Of a stretch of 64,000 bases of DNA, positions 34,446 to 46,847 are shown piece by piece. Below the pieces are notes generated by a model that made no database searches, was not told the DNA's origin, and was given only the letters and a program-made list of their open reading frames with translations. This DNA comes from Sordaria brevicollis (Eukaryota; Ascomycota; Sordariomycetes; Sordariales; Sordariaceae): positions 1,331,001-1,395,000 of the forward strand of contig JAUTDP010000005.1 in assembly GCA_033439795.1 (NCBI GenBank), read 5' to 3'. Made by a program: the position numbers and the translations under genes. Every line of letters starts with the position of its first letter. The first letter of the stretch is position 1.

Positions 34446-37400
34446 ATGATCAATCCTATATCCTTCCGGCCGGGGCCGGTCACCTTCTGGACCACACTCA
34501 TCTACCTGGCCCTGCTCATACCCATCGTCATCATCAACGAGGAACCCCCGGCCACGCCTAAGACGGCCGAGCCGTTCAAGGGCGTCAACCTCACCGAGGC
34601 CTGGCTCGACCTCACCACCATTACTAGAGCGTATCACCCGTACAACAGCAAGTTTAATGAGGAAGTGCGCAAGTATCTGCTGAACAAAGTCGAGACCATC
34701 TTGGACGAAAATGGCGCTAACTGGGTGCTGGATGGGTGAGTCTTGGCTACGAGTTTTCTCGACTGCTGGAACCAGGAGACTAATGTCCTGATTTTCACGA
34801 CAGCCAAACGGCCACTGCAAAGGACGGCAAGTCCGCAGCAGTCACCGTGTTCGACGACAATGTGTCCAACTCCACCTTTGTGATGGGAAGGTCTAATGGA
34901 ACTGCCTTCACCCGTACGGAGTCGATTAATAACGCCGCTTACTTCGAGGGTACCAACATCCTGGTCTATATCCGTGGCAAGGAGGACGATGAGGGCGACT
35001 GGTGGGAGGCCGACTATGTCCATGGCATGAGAAAGAATGCGAAGGGTCTCACCTTGGTCAATGCTCATTACGATTCGTAAGTTTTAAACTCTGTTCTTTT
35101 GTGTGTAAGTTGCCACAGCTGACTTTTCGTAGCGTCTCAACCGGCTTTGGCGCTACCGATGACGGTATGGGAGTCGTGACTTGCTTGCAAGTTCTCAAGT
35201 ATTTCACTACCCCAGGCAACCAGCCACAGCGCGGCATCGTTGTTCTGTTGAACAACGGCGAGGAAGATTGGCTCTACGGTGCCAAGGCCCTTGGTCAACA
35301 CAAGCTGAACCAGTTCATCCATACGTTCTTGAACGTCGAAGGTGCCGGTGCTGGAGGCAGGGCGATAGTATTCCGTGCCACGGACCGCGAGGTTATGTCG
35401 GCGTATGCTAGGACATCGCACCCCTTCGGTACTGTGATTGCATCTGATGCGTTCGGCCTGGGTTTCATTTCTAGCGGAACCGATTACTCAGTGCTCGTCG
35501 ATGCTTACGGCCAGCGTGGAATCGATTTGGCCTTCTTCAAGCCGCGCGCGAGATACCACACCAACCAGGACGATACTCGACACGCTTCCAAACAAAGTCT
35601 CTGGCATATGCTGTCAGCATCTATCCACACGACCAAGCAGCTTTCCGGCGACACTGGTAACACCTTTATCGGCCAGAGGCCTGATAAAGCCCACGGGAAG
35701 GTCGCCAACGGCCGTCCCTCTAACGGAGTGTGGTTTGACCTCTTTGGCAAGAGCTTCGTGCTCTTCGGTCTGCGCGGCATGTTCGCCTGGTCGCTCACTC
35801 TTCTCATCGCTACTCCGTTGATCTTGGTCGGCGTCACATATCTTTTGCGCAACCTCGACAAGGATTACTTCTTCACCTCCACGGTCAAGACCAAGGAGCA
35901 TCCCGAATATGAAGCCGTGCCTATCGGAGGGTGGAAGGGCTTCTTCCGCTTCCCCTTTGCCCTGGGCGTTGCGGTGTTTTTGACAATCAGCTCAGCTCTT
36001 CTGATGAATAAGGTCAACCCGTTGATCGTCTATAGCAGCCGTTATTCTGTGTATGTGCTCATTTCCCTGGTTTGGTGGACTCCGGACTAACAATTGTTTT
36101 AGATGGGCTATGATGGTTTCCATCTTTTACTTCTCCTTCTGGATGATTATGCGCGGAGCCAACTTCGTCCGACCCAGCGCTCTTCAACGCGGATACGCCA
36201 ACTTGTGGCTCTTCCTGTTTGGCTGGATCGTTCTCGTCGCCGTTACTGCCTTGGAGGACCGCCGTAGGATTGCGGCCGGCTACATCTTCGTCTTCCTCCA
36301 GTCAGCTATCTTTTTATCGTGTCTAATCTCCTTCGTCGAGTTCTTGGCTCTGCCGAGGAAGTCATCGTACGCCTTGCAGGTACAGGAGGACTATGACGGC
36401 CACGAGCATGATCATAACGGATATCAAGGATACCGGGATAGCACTGATGGTCCCTTTTCGAGGGCTAGGGCTGACTCGTCCGCCTCTGCTGCGTCTCAGG
36501 CATCGGCCTCTGCTCCTCAGGAGCTAAGCAAGGCTACAGCGCCGGCCGGCACTACTAATGGGTTGTCAACTGCGCCATCCGTTGCTGCGCATTCCACGCA
36601 GCCACAGCCCGCTCCTATGACGCCCACACCTGGCCGTTCTGCTAGCGCCCCTATTCCCTCTACTGCACCCCGGGACGAAGACGACACTGAAGATGATGAC
36701 GAGCCGACTGAGCGGACACCACTTGTTGGCGGTAATGGCACCAATGATCGTGGCCGTACTACGTTTGCGACTACTTATCGCCGCTCTATCACCGCGTTGG
36801 TACACAGTGCCCGGAAGCTGGAAGATGATGGAGAGCCGTACGAGCACGAGCAAGAATGGTCTGGACGCTTGCCTTCCTGGGCTTGGTTCTTTCAGTTCTT
36901 GCTGCTGGGCCCCTTCATGATCATCCTTGCAGGCCAGACGGGCCTCATGCTCACAGATGCTTTATACCAGACCGGATCCGACGGTAGCAAGCTCTTTACG
37001 CCCTACCTGGTCATTTTCCTCTTCACGGTTTTACTTATCCTTCCTCTCACTCCGTTCATCCATCGCATCACCCATCACATCCCTGTGTTCCTACTTGTCG
37101 TCTTCATCGTTACCCTTACCTACAACATGGTCGCTTTCCCCTTCTCGGCCAACAACCGGTACAAGGCCTTCTTTGGCCAGTACATTGACGTTGCCACTGG
37201 CGACAACAAGGTTTGCTACACCGGTATCGAGGAGTACGTCCGTCCCATCATTGCCGAGCTTCCCTCCGCGTCCGGACGGGAGGTCAGCTGCGGCAAATCC
37301 CTTCGCAAGGGCTCTACGATATCAACGTGCTGCTTTGACGGATCTGCGGTCCCGCCCAAGCTTGGAAGCGATGAGGAAAATAACTGGGCCGACCTAATCA

Positions 37401-37828
37401 CTGTCAACGCCACCCGTAGCTCCAAGAAGGGCGACTCCTCGCGGACCACCGCCAGGATTGAGATCACGGCTGATAACACCAAGTCGTGCTTCCTCCAGTT
37501 CAAGAAGCCCATGTCGGCATTCACTGTTGAGAACGCCTCCGGCTGGGATGATCGCTTCGGACAGTGGCCTGAGGACGGCGTGGGGCTGGTTAGGCTCTGG
37601 CACAGGGAGTTTGGCAAGACGTGGGTTGTGAATGCGGAGTGGAAGGGCTCGGAAACCAGGAAGGACGATGAGAATGATGGAACGGTGATTTGCATGTGGA
37701 GCGATGCCAACACGCCGGGGACTATTCCCGCGTTGGACGAGGCATTGCAGTTCGTCCCGAGCTGGGCGGCTATTACGAAGTTCTCGGAGGGGTTGGTGGA
37801 GGGGAGGAAGGCGTTTAACATTGTGTAA
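34446..37828 (+). CDS. pff1: Vacuolar membrane protease PFF1 (M28 family)
   Basis: Exons 34446-34735, 34804-35076, 35133-36050 and 36103-37828 give 1,068 residues, the normal length of fungal PFF1. An N-terminal membrane anchor (about residues 12-31) precedes a lumenal M28 metallopeptidase domain. Zinc-site positions are visible: VNAHYDSV (His185, Asp187), GATDDGMGV (Asp197/198) and [11 protein letters not shown] (Glu231/232). The C-terminal half has several membrane segments (around [20 protein letters not shown] and after residue 480), a Ser/Ala/Pro-rich cytosolic loop with an acidic patch [10 protein letters not shown], and a lumenal tail. PFF1 is a multispanning vacuolar protein whose substrates are poorly known. 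All splice junctions restore conserved residues. Confidence 0.95.
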
Positions 37829-39500
37829 GGGGATATAGCGAGACTGGATCGATGAAGTGACGTGGTGAAGGACGAGGAGTTGCTGGCATAGGAGTTTGCT
37901 GAAGTGTCTCCTTTTTTTCCTACAAAGCATTTTCGTATACCTTACCCAGCCTATGATTATGACTAACTTGCCCGAACAAAACTTCTCTTTTTTTCCCGCT
38001 TACTCCATGTTCTGCATTTTGACTTGGATAGCCAAGCTATCTGCTTTCGGACCATATCTCGAGTTGCTCAACACACGTCAAATATGCTACCACCACGTAC
38101 TGGTAGTTGCACGACAAGCCGGATGGAGTGTTCCCCGTCTTTCATGTTTCACCGTCTTAATCGGCCTGGAACTAGAATCCCGGATATCCCCCGCTGCTAC
38201 CGTACTGGATGAGGGTAAGTGCAACAATCGCAGATGCCAGATGGGCTGACAGGTCTCAGAGGTAGTAACATCCAGGTGAGACTCCAGATGATTTGAATGT
38301 TTCTGTCTCTACCGAATTTTCATCTTTGCCCTCGAGGTTTGCAGATCTTTTCATCTGCGCCCTGCAACGTTTCAGTCTAATTCAAGAAGATCTTTCTATC
38401 TGAATGACGAGATGGCGGCTAATCTGGGACTTGTATCAAGCTCCCTCCCACCAGTACCTTTTTCCGCAACGGGATCAGTCCAACTCGCTACAACTGCTCC
38501 TAGTCTCACTCACAAAGGTCTACCCAGCTCACACACTTACAGTAGCTTGGAAGGAAACACAAGTGACAGAGCTGCGTCGTCAACATGTTCCCCAAAGTGT
38601 CTCAGTCGTTCCACTAACCCCCATCTCGCAGAACTGGTTCCTGCGTCTTAACAAGCGGATAGTTGCATTTTGATGTGACACGGCTGGTCGAGGGGGAAGC
38701 TTGGTGCTCGGGTCTTTTTGTCCTTTGGAATTTGCCTGAGACGGAGTTTGCGATGCTTCAGGTTGCTTGCTTGCGTGTCTCGGCTGGACGAAGATGTTTG
38801 CTGTTACTTGACCGGATGGTATATAGGTAAGTACCAGCAGGAAATCGGATAAGGTGGCGAGTCTCTCTGTAGCCGTCGGAAGATTCTTGTTGAAACTAAC
38901 GGGAAAGATGGGGAGATTGTTCGGGACGGGTTGCCATGTCTGAGGAGTAAGGCAAGGAAGAGGCAACTTATCTCCTTGCAACGGGTTCTTTCCTTCCTCA
39001 GCGGGAGGGACTAACGGGAGAGATAGGACGGAACAAGCTTCGACTGTTCTTTCCATTTCCATTCCTCGCGGAAACTTAGGGCTGAACTGAATCTTTGTGA
39101 CGGTATTCGGTTTCCCAGATGACGTGGAAGCGAGGAGGAAACCCACGAGGAAAAGAATAAATTTGGGCAGTGTCTTGGAAGGAGTGGTTTCTTCGTCGAC
39201 CTGTTCTTTCCTCTGCTTTTCCTTGCAAGGCAAAATTCGAGTCATCTGTTTCAGTCCACAAAACTTTTACTAACCTCGCTACATCCAACAAACGTTTGAC
39301 ATAATCCTAATAATTATCCAACGCGATACATCAACCTAATACCAACCTAGTTGCTATACACGACCTTTTGGTTTCTCTCACAAGTCCTGAACACGTTCAA
39401 CAATACTCCACCTATTCTGAGCTCAAATATTACCACAACAGCCCCCGCTCCCATCGGGCCACTTTCAACCACCATCCATCAGAACTTCCAATCCCTCAAA
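37829..39500. other. Intergenic region
   Basis: Presumed PFF1 3' UTR and upstream DNA of the secreted-protein gene. A 221-codon minus-strand open frame (38580-39245) has a hydrophobic segment near residue 30 but no recognised domain and no clear coding bias; it is not called as a gene. Confidence 0.45.
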
Positions 39501-40336
39501 ATGGCCCTCCTCAAGAATATCGTCCTCCTCCTCTCAGCAGCCACCGCCGCCTTCCTCACAAGCAGGGGTGCCGTCGCCACCCCCCTCCCTGGCTCCAGTT
39601 CTAGTTTCAGCTCCAGCTCCTCCAGCTCAGAAACCAAAAAAGCCACCTGTATCAACGGTCCCCCCGCCACCGATTCCACACCTGGAAGCTTACCTATTGC
39701 TGATTACTCGCTTGTTGCTCCCGCTGCTAGCCTCAACTGGACTTCGTACACGGTTAAGCAGAGTTGGTGGGATGAGCATTATTTGAGTGGACCGCACGTA
39801 CGTTTCATCCCGAGCCCTTCTTCCTGAAAAGCAGGAGGAAATATATGGACAATGAGAACAGAGTGATAGGAAAGTGAGCTGACAGAAGGGAATGATAGTA
39901 CATGCCCTACTCCCACCACACCGACCCCTACGGCGCCTTCAAGTGCCAGTACACTTGCAACGCGGCGGGCGATAAGTGCAATAGTTACTTTTTGTGGTAT
40001 AGTACGTATCCTCAGTTTTGTCCTCCGCTCCTCCTCTTCTTTTTTTGTGTCTTGTAGAAGAGTTATACATTGATTGAACAGGCACGCTAACATGGAGCCA
40101 AAAAGCGGACATCAACGACTCAAACGAGCATATCAACTGCGTATTGTTTGATGATATGCAAGTCTTTCTTTCTTTCTCCCCCAATCTTTTCGTCGCTGTA
40201 TCAACCACAGATGGGTACTGACAGAAAAATTAAAACGAACAGCATCGACCCGTCAATCTTCGTCCCTGGCTCCAATGCCACTATCGGCGCCGGTGGCTAC
40301 GATAGACGCTGCCAGAGCTCCAAGTCAACGGCCTAG
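39501..40336 (+). CDS. Small secreted protein, hypothetical, with a probable GC-AG intron
   Basis: Exons 39501-39797, 39899-40001, 40082-40157 and 40243-40336 give about 189 residues. A signal peptide (ALLKNIVLLLSAATAAFLTS) is followed by a Ser-rich spacer. The mature part has spaced Cys residues (ATCING, FKCQYTCNAAGDKC, HINC, RRCQSS), NxS/T sites and aromatic residues, as in small secreted fungal proteins. The third intron appears to start with GCAAGT instead of GT; the last exon could also begin at 40225, adding six residues. No family recognised; an extracellular structural or host/substrate-facing role is possible but unproven. Confidence 0.65.
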
Positions 40337-41079
40337 AAGTCTACTGTGCTTACGGCCTAGAAGTCTGTTCGTCCGTTGCGGTATTTCGGGTATTTCTGGG
40401 CGGCGGGGGAGCACCGAGGTCCTTATAGACCTGGCGGTGCCCCGAATGACACCTGAGAAGGTGTAAGATTGCAAAAACTTCTTTCTGTTGGAGGATGAAT
40501 GATGGCTAGACCTATGCTTGGGGAAGATGTTTTTCTCGTACATACTTGGTCGAGATCAATTGTTCGTCTGTATGATGGGCAAGTTGGCTGACTGATGGTC
40601 GGAGGATTTCTGCGAATAGTTCAAGTTATAATCATATTAAACGTCTTCCAAGCTCATACAGTGGGGCTTGGTATTCTGCAATGTGCACATCGATTTAATA
40701 TTTCAAATATCTGCGATGACCCAGTCACCAGTAAGCCACTCTTAATGTAAAGCTCACTCACTCGAATAGGTAACGACCTAACGCCCAAACACCAATGCCG
40801 AGTCTACCTCTAACCATGTGTCAAAGTACCAAACTCCATGTAGATATGCATCGCAAAGCCAACCAAGCAAGGCTAAAGTCGCATGAATTCCCCTATCCTT
40901 CTCCTGCCATCTTTTGCGACGTTTGAAGGATTAAGGAAACTGGGCGGCGAGCGGAATTCCTCATCTTGAGAAAGCCAATCGTAATCCATCAGATCCGCGC
41001 CCATGGTTCCAATGTCGAGGAGATTCGCTCTTCTCTCTGCCACAACAGCCACACTCTCAGCACTAACCGCACGGGACCT
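40337..41079. other. Intergenic region
   Basis: No coding signal recognised. It contains 3' flanks of two convergent genes. Confidence 0.45.
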
Positions 41080-41229
41080 CTAGTCCTCCTCCATCTTGAC
41101 CACCGCATCGTGAGCATCTTCAGCACCATCCGCACCGAAAAGAGGAAGGGACCTCCAATCCACTTCCATTGGATCCCCTCCATCATCCTTCTTCACGCCC
41201 ACATCCCCTTCCTTCTTCTCAGCCTTGAC
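41080..41229 (-). other. Candidate extra 3' exon of MED11
   Basis: Minus-strand stretch open for 49 codons to a TAG, preceded by a good acceptor (TTCTCAG). It reads VKAEKKEGDVGVKKDDGGDP and continues acidic to MEED. It is coding-like and lies in the right orientation directly after the MED11 stop at 41289, but no strong donor was identified (GTGAGG and GTCAAG are candidates). Confidence 0.35.
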
Positions 41230-41288
41230 CTGAGAACCCCCATTGGCACCGCCGGCATTATTACCGGGTCCAAAAGTGGAAGGGATTT

Positions 41289-42131
41289 TTAATCCTCATC
41301 CATGCGCTCTCCTCCCTCCTCCTTCTTGACCATACCACCAAGTGGTCCAGCACCAGCACCAGCAACCCCCTTCTCCCTCACCACTCTATCCGCATGCTCC
41401 TTCGCCCTCTGCCACAACTCCCGCTCCATATCCCTCTCCACCGTATCAATAGCCATATTCATCCTGCCCACATCCAAATCACCATACCGTCCCCTTCCAT
41501 CGGGGTCCAACCTGGCCGCAACAGGCCTAACCCACTTCGCTCCATTATGCGTCTCGATCTTAGCCGGCCTTGTGAGTTCGCCGGGACTTTTCGGGGCGGA
41601 AGCAGCTGCGTATCCACCGGGTTTGTTCGCGGCATTGCCCTCGGTGTTGTTGCCGTCTTCGCCTTCGCCGCTGGCGGCAGCGTTGGAAGAAGAGCGCAGG
41701 TTGATGATGCCTGCTTCTTCCATGGCGTAGATTTGGCGGCGGAGCTGCTTGTCGACACGGTCGAGGGTGGAGAGGAAGGTGGATTGGATTTGGGTGAAGC
41801 GGGCTGTTGCGTCTTCTTCGGAGGACTCTTGTGATTGTGTTTCGGTTGGGTTTGAATTGTCGGGTGGTGGTGGGGAGGCGAGGCAGCGGAGGGCGTTGGA
41901 GGTTAACTCGAGAAGGGAGACGATGTCCTGTTGGAAAGAGGACGGAGGGTAAGTATGGGGAAGACTGCTGGAAAGGGCGGGGAAAAGGGAGGAGGGGAGT
42001 AAGCGTACATTGTCAATGTTGCTGAGCTGCTGGATGTGCTCGGCGGTTGTAAAGGGTTCGTGGATGTCAATGTCCATCTGCGACTGGAGCTGCTGCTGCT
42101 GCTGCCCTTGCGGTTGGGCGCTGTTGTCCAT
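41289..42131 (-). CDS. med11: Mediator complex subunit 11 (MED11)
   Basis: Minus-strand exons 42009-42131 and 41289-41927 give 253 residues. The 81-nt intron (GTACGC...CAACAG) keeps the frame open, so it could be overlooked. Removing it joins EHIQQLSNIDN to DIVSLLELTSNALRCL, the MED11 signature in which a short helix precedes the heterodimer helix with MED22. Further motifs are FLSTLDRVDKQLRRQIYAME and EEAGIINL. The N-terminus is Gln-rich and the C-terminus charged. MED11 belongs to the Mediator head and contacts RNA polymerase II/TFIIH. The stop at 41289 follows GGERMDED; a further 3' exon is possible. Confidence 0.85.
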   Translation of the reverse strand: MDNSAQPQGQQQQQLQSQMDIDIHEPFTTAEHIQQLSNIDNVRLLPSSLFPALSSSLPHTYPPSSFQQDIVSLLELTSNALRCLASPPPPDNSNPTETQSQESSEEDATARFTQIQSTFLSTLDRVDKQLRRQIYAMEEAGIINLRSSSNAAASGEGEDGNNTEGNAANKPGGYAAASAPKSPGELTRPAKIETHNGAKWVRPVAARLDPDGRGRYGDLDVGRMNMAIDTVERDMERELWQRAKEHADRVVREKGVAGAGAGPLGGMVKKEEGGERMDED

Positions 42132-42930
42132 GTTGACGAGATTATATTATCGCGCTACGAAACTGCGTGTTGCGGATGTCGTATTGTCGTATTGTCGGTA
42201 TAGAATTTGTGAGGATATCAATTGGGCTGTTTGTTATATGTTGTCGCCTGTTGCTGTGATTTCTTGGATGTTCCGGTGATGGTTTGTTTTGGGAGACAAA
42301 AAGGTTCCACTTGAAGCTCCCCCACCAGGGGCACTGAACAAGCAAACAGCCCTGTCAATCGCTGGGGTACAATGATGAACGAAACGTGGGGAAATTCCCG
42401 TGCCAAGACCCAGCGTGCCTGCAGCAAAGCACGGATCAGGCGCTAGATAGACGCGCTAAGTGGCCCACTGTTTGACTGTTCGCGACGTCCTCGTTCGGTA
42501 AATGCCGTCCATGAACATTCACCTTGTAGACCTCCATCGTCGACTCCATCTCGTCTGGGAGCTTCAATATCAACTGTAACTTTCCTTTTCCATAAAACAC
42601 ACGCTATCATTCTACAGGTCCGACCATCCAGTATCATTTTTTGGGAACCTTCACCTGCCCATTTCAAACGAATTATATAAGCACCAGGTTTTACAGGGAC
42701 TGGATCGGAGCAAACCACCACTTATCTTCTATCACACGCGTCGACATCTCTTCCTCATCATCTCATCCTTACAACACCTCACTATTTCGAGAAGGCCACA
42801 TACAGACGCATCCATCCATCCACGCTTTGCGAGGCCATTGTAGCCCAGCTATACGCCTATTGAATCAGAAAAAGAGCAGCGATTACGACAAAGTCTCTCT
42901 CAACAAGGGGGCATCACCACAAGAAGCATC
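42132..42930. other. Divergent promoter region between MED11 and TAF5
   Basis: About 0.8 kb shared upstream DNA of two genes for the general transcription machinery, MED11 to the left and TAF5 to the right. No RNA gene or repeat seen. Confidence 0.5.
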
Positions 42931-45900
42931 ATGTCCAACCCCCCACCAGCAAACACCGGCCAGGCGCCATCGGGTGCTACATACGGCGGTGGCCAACAGC
43001 ATCAACAGCCTCAGTCTGCTGGTGGTGCGGCGACGACGGGAGGCACAGGGGGAACAACAGCCGCGGGAACGACGTCGACGAGCAGCTCGGCACCTACACC
43101 CCAGAACTTGAACCAAATAGTGAGTTCTCTTGTTGTCTGAATGTGTTTGGTTTCCAACTGTTACATGTTCAACAACCCGTTACCCTCTTAAACCCTCAAC
43201 TTCCTGGATGGAAACTACGTGGAACTCTACGACCCTCACCATCTGCCTGTTCCTCCATCTCGTCTTCATATACAACCTTTACAAGCACAAGCCAAGACAC
43301 CTTTCCTACCACCAGTCCATTCTTTCCATACAATTTATTTCTACGTATGCCGGGTGGCCTTGGCGTCCATTCACTCTTCCCTTTTCCTTCCCTTCAAATT
43401 CCCTTCACCGGCACTCCCGTCTACTTGTAATGAAGCAAGGCTGCCCGCTTCAAGTGTTTTCCGTTTCCGGTCCTCATTCCTGTTACAACACTACCAAGTC
43501 CATCTCTGGTGCCGCATTCTCACCTTCTACGATACCTCCTCATCTTTGACCCTTTTCCTTCATCAACATCGCCGGCAATTTAGTGACGAGAAGATGCCCC
43601 CGTTCCATGGAGATACATCCCGAGGCCCCATGCCTCGCTTTTCTCACACCCCAATTCCTCTCCCGCCTTCGGCTCATCGCGTACCTCATTTGCCACTGCA
43701 ACGTGTGCCCCCGCTAAGATTCCTACAGGTTACAGATTATTTGAAGAAGAAGGGGTTCACCAAAACCGAAGCTGTCTTTCGTCAAGAGACTGCTCATCTT
43801 GGCCCAGACGGTAGGCCTGCGCCGCGCAACGAGGAGAACGGCCCACGAAAGTATCTAAAAGCATTCATCTTGCTCCGAGACTGGATCGAGAATAACTTGG
43901 ACATCTACAAGGTAAGAGACCACGCAGGCGAGGAATCAACGCTCCATGCCAATGGTGCTAATAAGTAGTAGTTCGAGCTCAGGAAGCTTTTGTGGCCTGT
44001 CTTCGTTTACTCGTACATCGAGCTCGTATCCACAGGCTATGTGGAAGAAGCGAAGCACTACCTTGCGACACTACGACCTCAGTTCGAAGTGGTTCATCGC
44101 GAGGCCTTAGATCTGTTTGCGACTGTCACTCTCCCACAACATATTGAGCAGAACCAGACAATCAAGCTTTACAGAAACAACAAATATCACATCCCGCTCA
44201 ACCAGTCGCTTTCTGGCAACCTCTTCCACTTTCTGGAGCGCGAGGCGGATGCTGGCGGCTCAACCATTACATTCATCCTTCAAACACACTGCCGAGTAGA
44301 CGTCAGTGCAAGGGGGCCAATCGAGCCATTCAGCTTCGAGGCTATCTACCGAAGAGCTCAGAACTTGGATCTGGATGAGATCGACCAATTGGAGGGCATC
44401 CCTGGAGTCTTCACTGGTGTTACAAATAGGGATGTTCTCGACTCATCAGCACCGCTGAAGCTCGGTCCATTGCCTATGGAACCGGAGTTGAGAGAAGACG
44501 TAAGAGCAGAACTTGAGGACGAGGACCAGCGACATCCACCAGCGGAGGGTAGGGCCACACTCGTGGAGGAGTTTGACCAGCGCATCAAGCGAGAGGAGAG
44601 TGCCGACGCTCCCTCAAGGGCAGACCTCCCGCTTCCACCATCTCGAGCCAGAGACGTTGTTATGGAGATGCAAAAGGTCCGGGAAAACCGGGACCGGTTC
44701 AAGATTGTGGGTCGGACGGGCGGTGCGGGCATTCCTGTTTCGGCCTGCATGTTCACTTTCCATAACAGCTTGGGAAGGTAAGTGATGGCATACGCTCCCG
44801 GTGCGACTCCATAAATACTGACTGGTTCTCCCTCTATAGCGTATCATGTATGGACTTCTCCAATGATCACGAGCTTGTGGCTGTCGGCACTATGGACTCG
44901 TACATCCGTGTCTGGTCCATGAACGGGAAGCCGTTGAAATCATCGGTCGCCAGCGAAAAAGATCTCCAAGTTAACAACCGGAAGCTGATTGGTCACTCCG
45001 CTCCTGTCTACGGTGTGTCTTTCTCGGATTCGATAGCCAACCTGGATCGGAATGTCTTCCCAGAGTCTGATGGAGGCAAACCCGACACGAGCACCAAGTT
45101 GCTGCTATCGAGTTCGGCCGACGGCCAGGTTCGCCTATGGTCCCTCGATCACTGGGCATGCCTGTGCATTTACAAAGCCCACGATGGCCCCATCTTCCGT
45201 GTTCTCTGGGGTCCCCACGGCCACTACTTTGCCACTGGCGGTTGGGATAAAACGGTGCGTGTATTCGCACAGGATAAGGCCTCTGCGGTACGCATTATGG
45301 TCGGGCACGATACGCCCATCTCAGCCATTGCCTGGCACCCCAACGGAACATATGTCTTCTCCGCATCGGACGACATCGACAAGTCCATTCGCATGTGGTC
45401 AGTCGTAACAGGCAACTGCGTACGCATCTTCACTGGCCATACAGACTATATCAGCGCGCTGCAGTGCGCGCCAAACGGGAAGATCCTTGCCAGTGGCGAT
45501 GCGGGAGGAAACATCTTCTTCTGGGACATTGCCAAGGGCTCACGAATTAAGCGGTGCCGTGGCCACGGCAAGGGCGGTATCCCGTCACTGAGCTTCAGTG
45601 CCGAGTCGAATGTGCTCGTATCAGGTGGTCTGGATGGCACTGTAAGGCTGTGGGACGTGGAATTGCCAGCAGATCCCAGCAAGAGCAGCCAGCTCGCTAT
45701 TACCGGCACTGGTGCGGCGGTTGTAGGAGGCGCATCTGGCCAACAGCCGGATGGCGCCACAACTGGCGATATCATTGCCGTGACATCTGGAGGCACCAAT
45801 GGTAACTCTATCACCGTGGGTGGCGCTGGTTCTTCTGCTACACCAGCTGCTGCTGCCAATGCTACCGGCAACACAGGCACTGCCAGTGGCGCTGCCAACG

Positions 45901-46061
45901 GCGGTAGTGGTGCGGCTAGCGGGAAGAAGAAGGGCAAGGAGGTGCAAATCACGCCTGACCAGATCAGCGCATTTGCTACCAAGAAGACACCTGTCATCAA
46001 GGTGCAGTTCACGAGAATGAACCTGGTGGTTGCTGGTGGATGCTATGATCCTGAGCGTTAG
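42931..46061 (+). CDS. taf5: TFIID subunit TAF5 (WD-repeat)
   Basis: Exons 42931-43119, 43729-43911, 43972-44777 and 44840-46061 give 799 residues. A low-complexity Gly/Ser/Thr N-terminus precedes a LisH-type motif ([20 protein letters not shown], about residue 64). The NTD2 domain follows ([20 protein letters not shown] and on). A charged linker follows. From residue 393 there are WD40 repeats with repeated GH...W/D patterns, e.g. [13 protein letters not shown] and [21 protein letters not shown] Gly/Ala/Ser/Thr insertion lies at about 45,690-45,930. TAF5 is a scaffold of TFIID and, in fungi, SAGA. The 609-nt first intron is unusually long. All junctions are in phase. Confidence 0.93.
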
Positions 46062-46847
46062 GAGAAGACTCGGGATTAGGGGTCCATGTTGAAGCCCATG
46101 ATGACTAAGGTAGATATTAAATTGGGAGAAACCAAGAAACGAAAGAGATCTGAGTGACCTGATGGGCCTTAAGAAGCTGAGGGATCAGAGAGATCCAAGG
46201 AGCAATGATGCAATGGGCAGGCCAGTAGAAGATGTATCATCTGCCAACATGAAGCAGGTCGTTCTAGGGTCAAGAACATTAGCGGTTGAGAGGGTTGCAT
46301 ATGGTGGCTTTTGGAGCTGGCGATCCACGAGTTATGGATTATCAGGATTACCAGGTAGTCTAGAGGTCTGGCGGCCATGATACCAGCGGACATCTAAGAA
46401 AGTAAAGACATGGTACTTGGTTAAATATAGTGCATACCAGTTTACAAGGAAAATGAGCTAAGGTCCAGTATATTACCGTTCGAGTATATGTGAAGATGAT
46501 GGTACGCCCCTATTCGGATAGCTTCAGCTGCCACCTCAGCTGCTCCAAGAAGTACCTGGTGAAACGACGTCAATTGGCCCGAGCGTCCCGCAGCTGCTTT
46601 GGGCGACGGGCGGGATGGGGGAGCTTGGCCGCTGACGATGCACCTGCCTAGGCGACCGGGATAGCGCTCGTACTCCATGCAAGTTCCTCAGTCCACTCGC
46701 CGTCGATACTCTGTATACTACCTTCCTTGAAGCTTCATTACAACCAGCTGACCTTGTACCACTGTCGACAGTTCTATTTCTTTCCTTATCTCGACTATCC
46801 CTTGATTCCATCATTCGATTGGGAATCCCACGACCAGGAGCTGCGCA
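46062..46847. other. Intergenic region
   Basis: TAF5 3' flank and VPS5 promoter. The last 100 bases are pyrimidine-rich. No gene recognised. Confidence 0.5.

Noticed and set aside
38580..39245. 221-codon minus-strand open frame
   Set aside because: No recognised domain, weak codon bias, and no visible conservation clue; left as intergenic.
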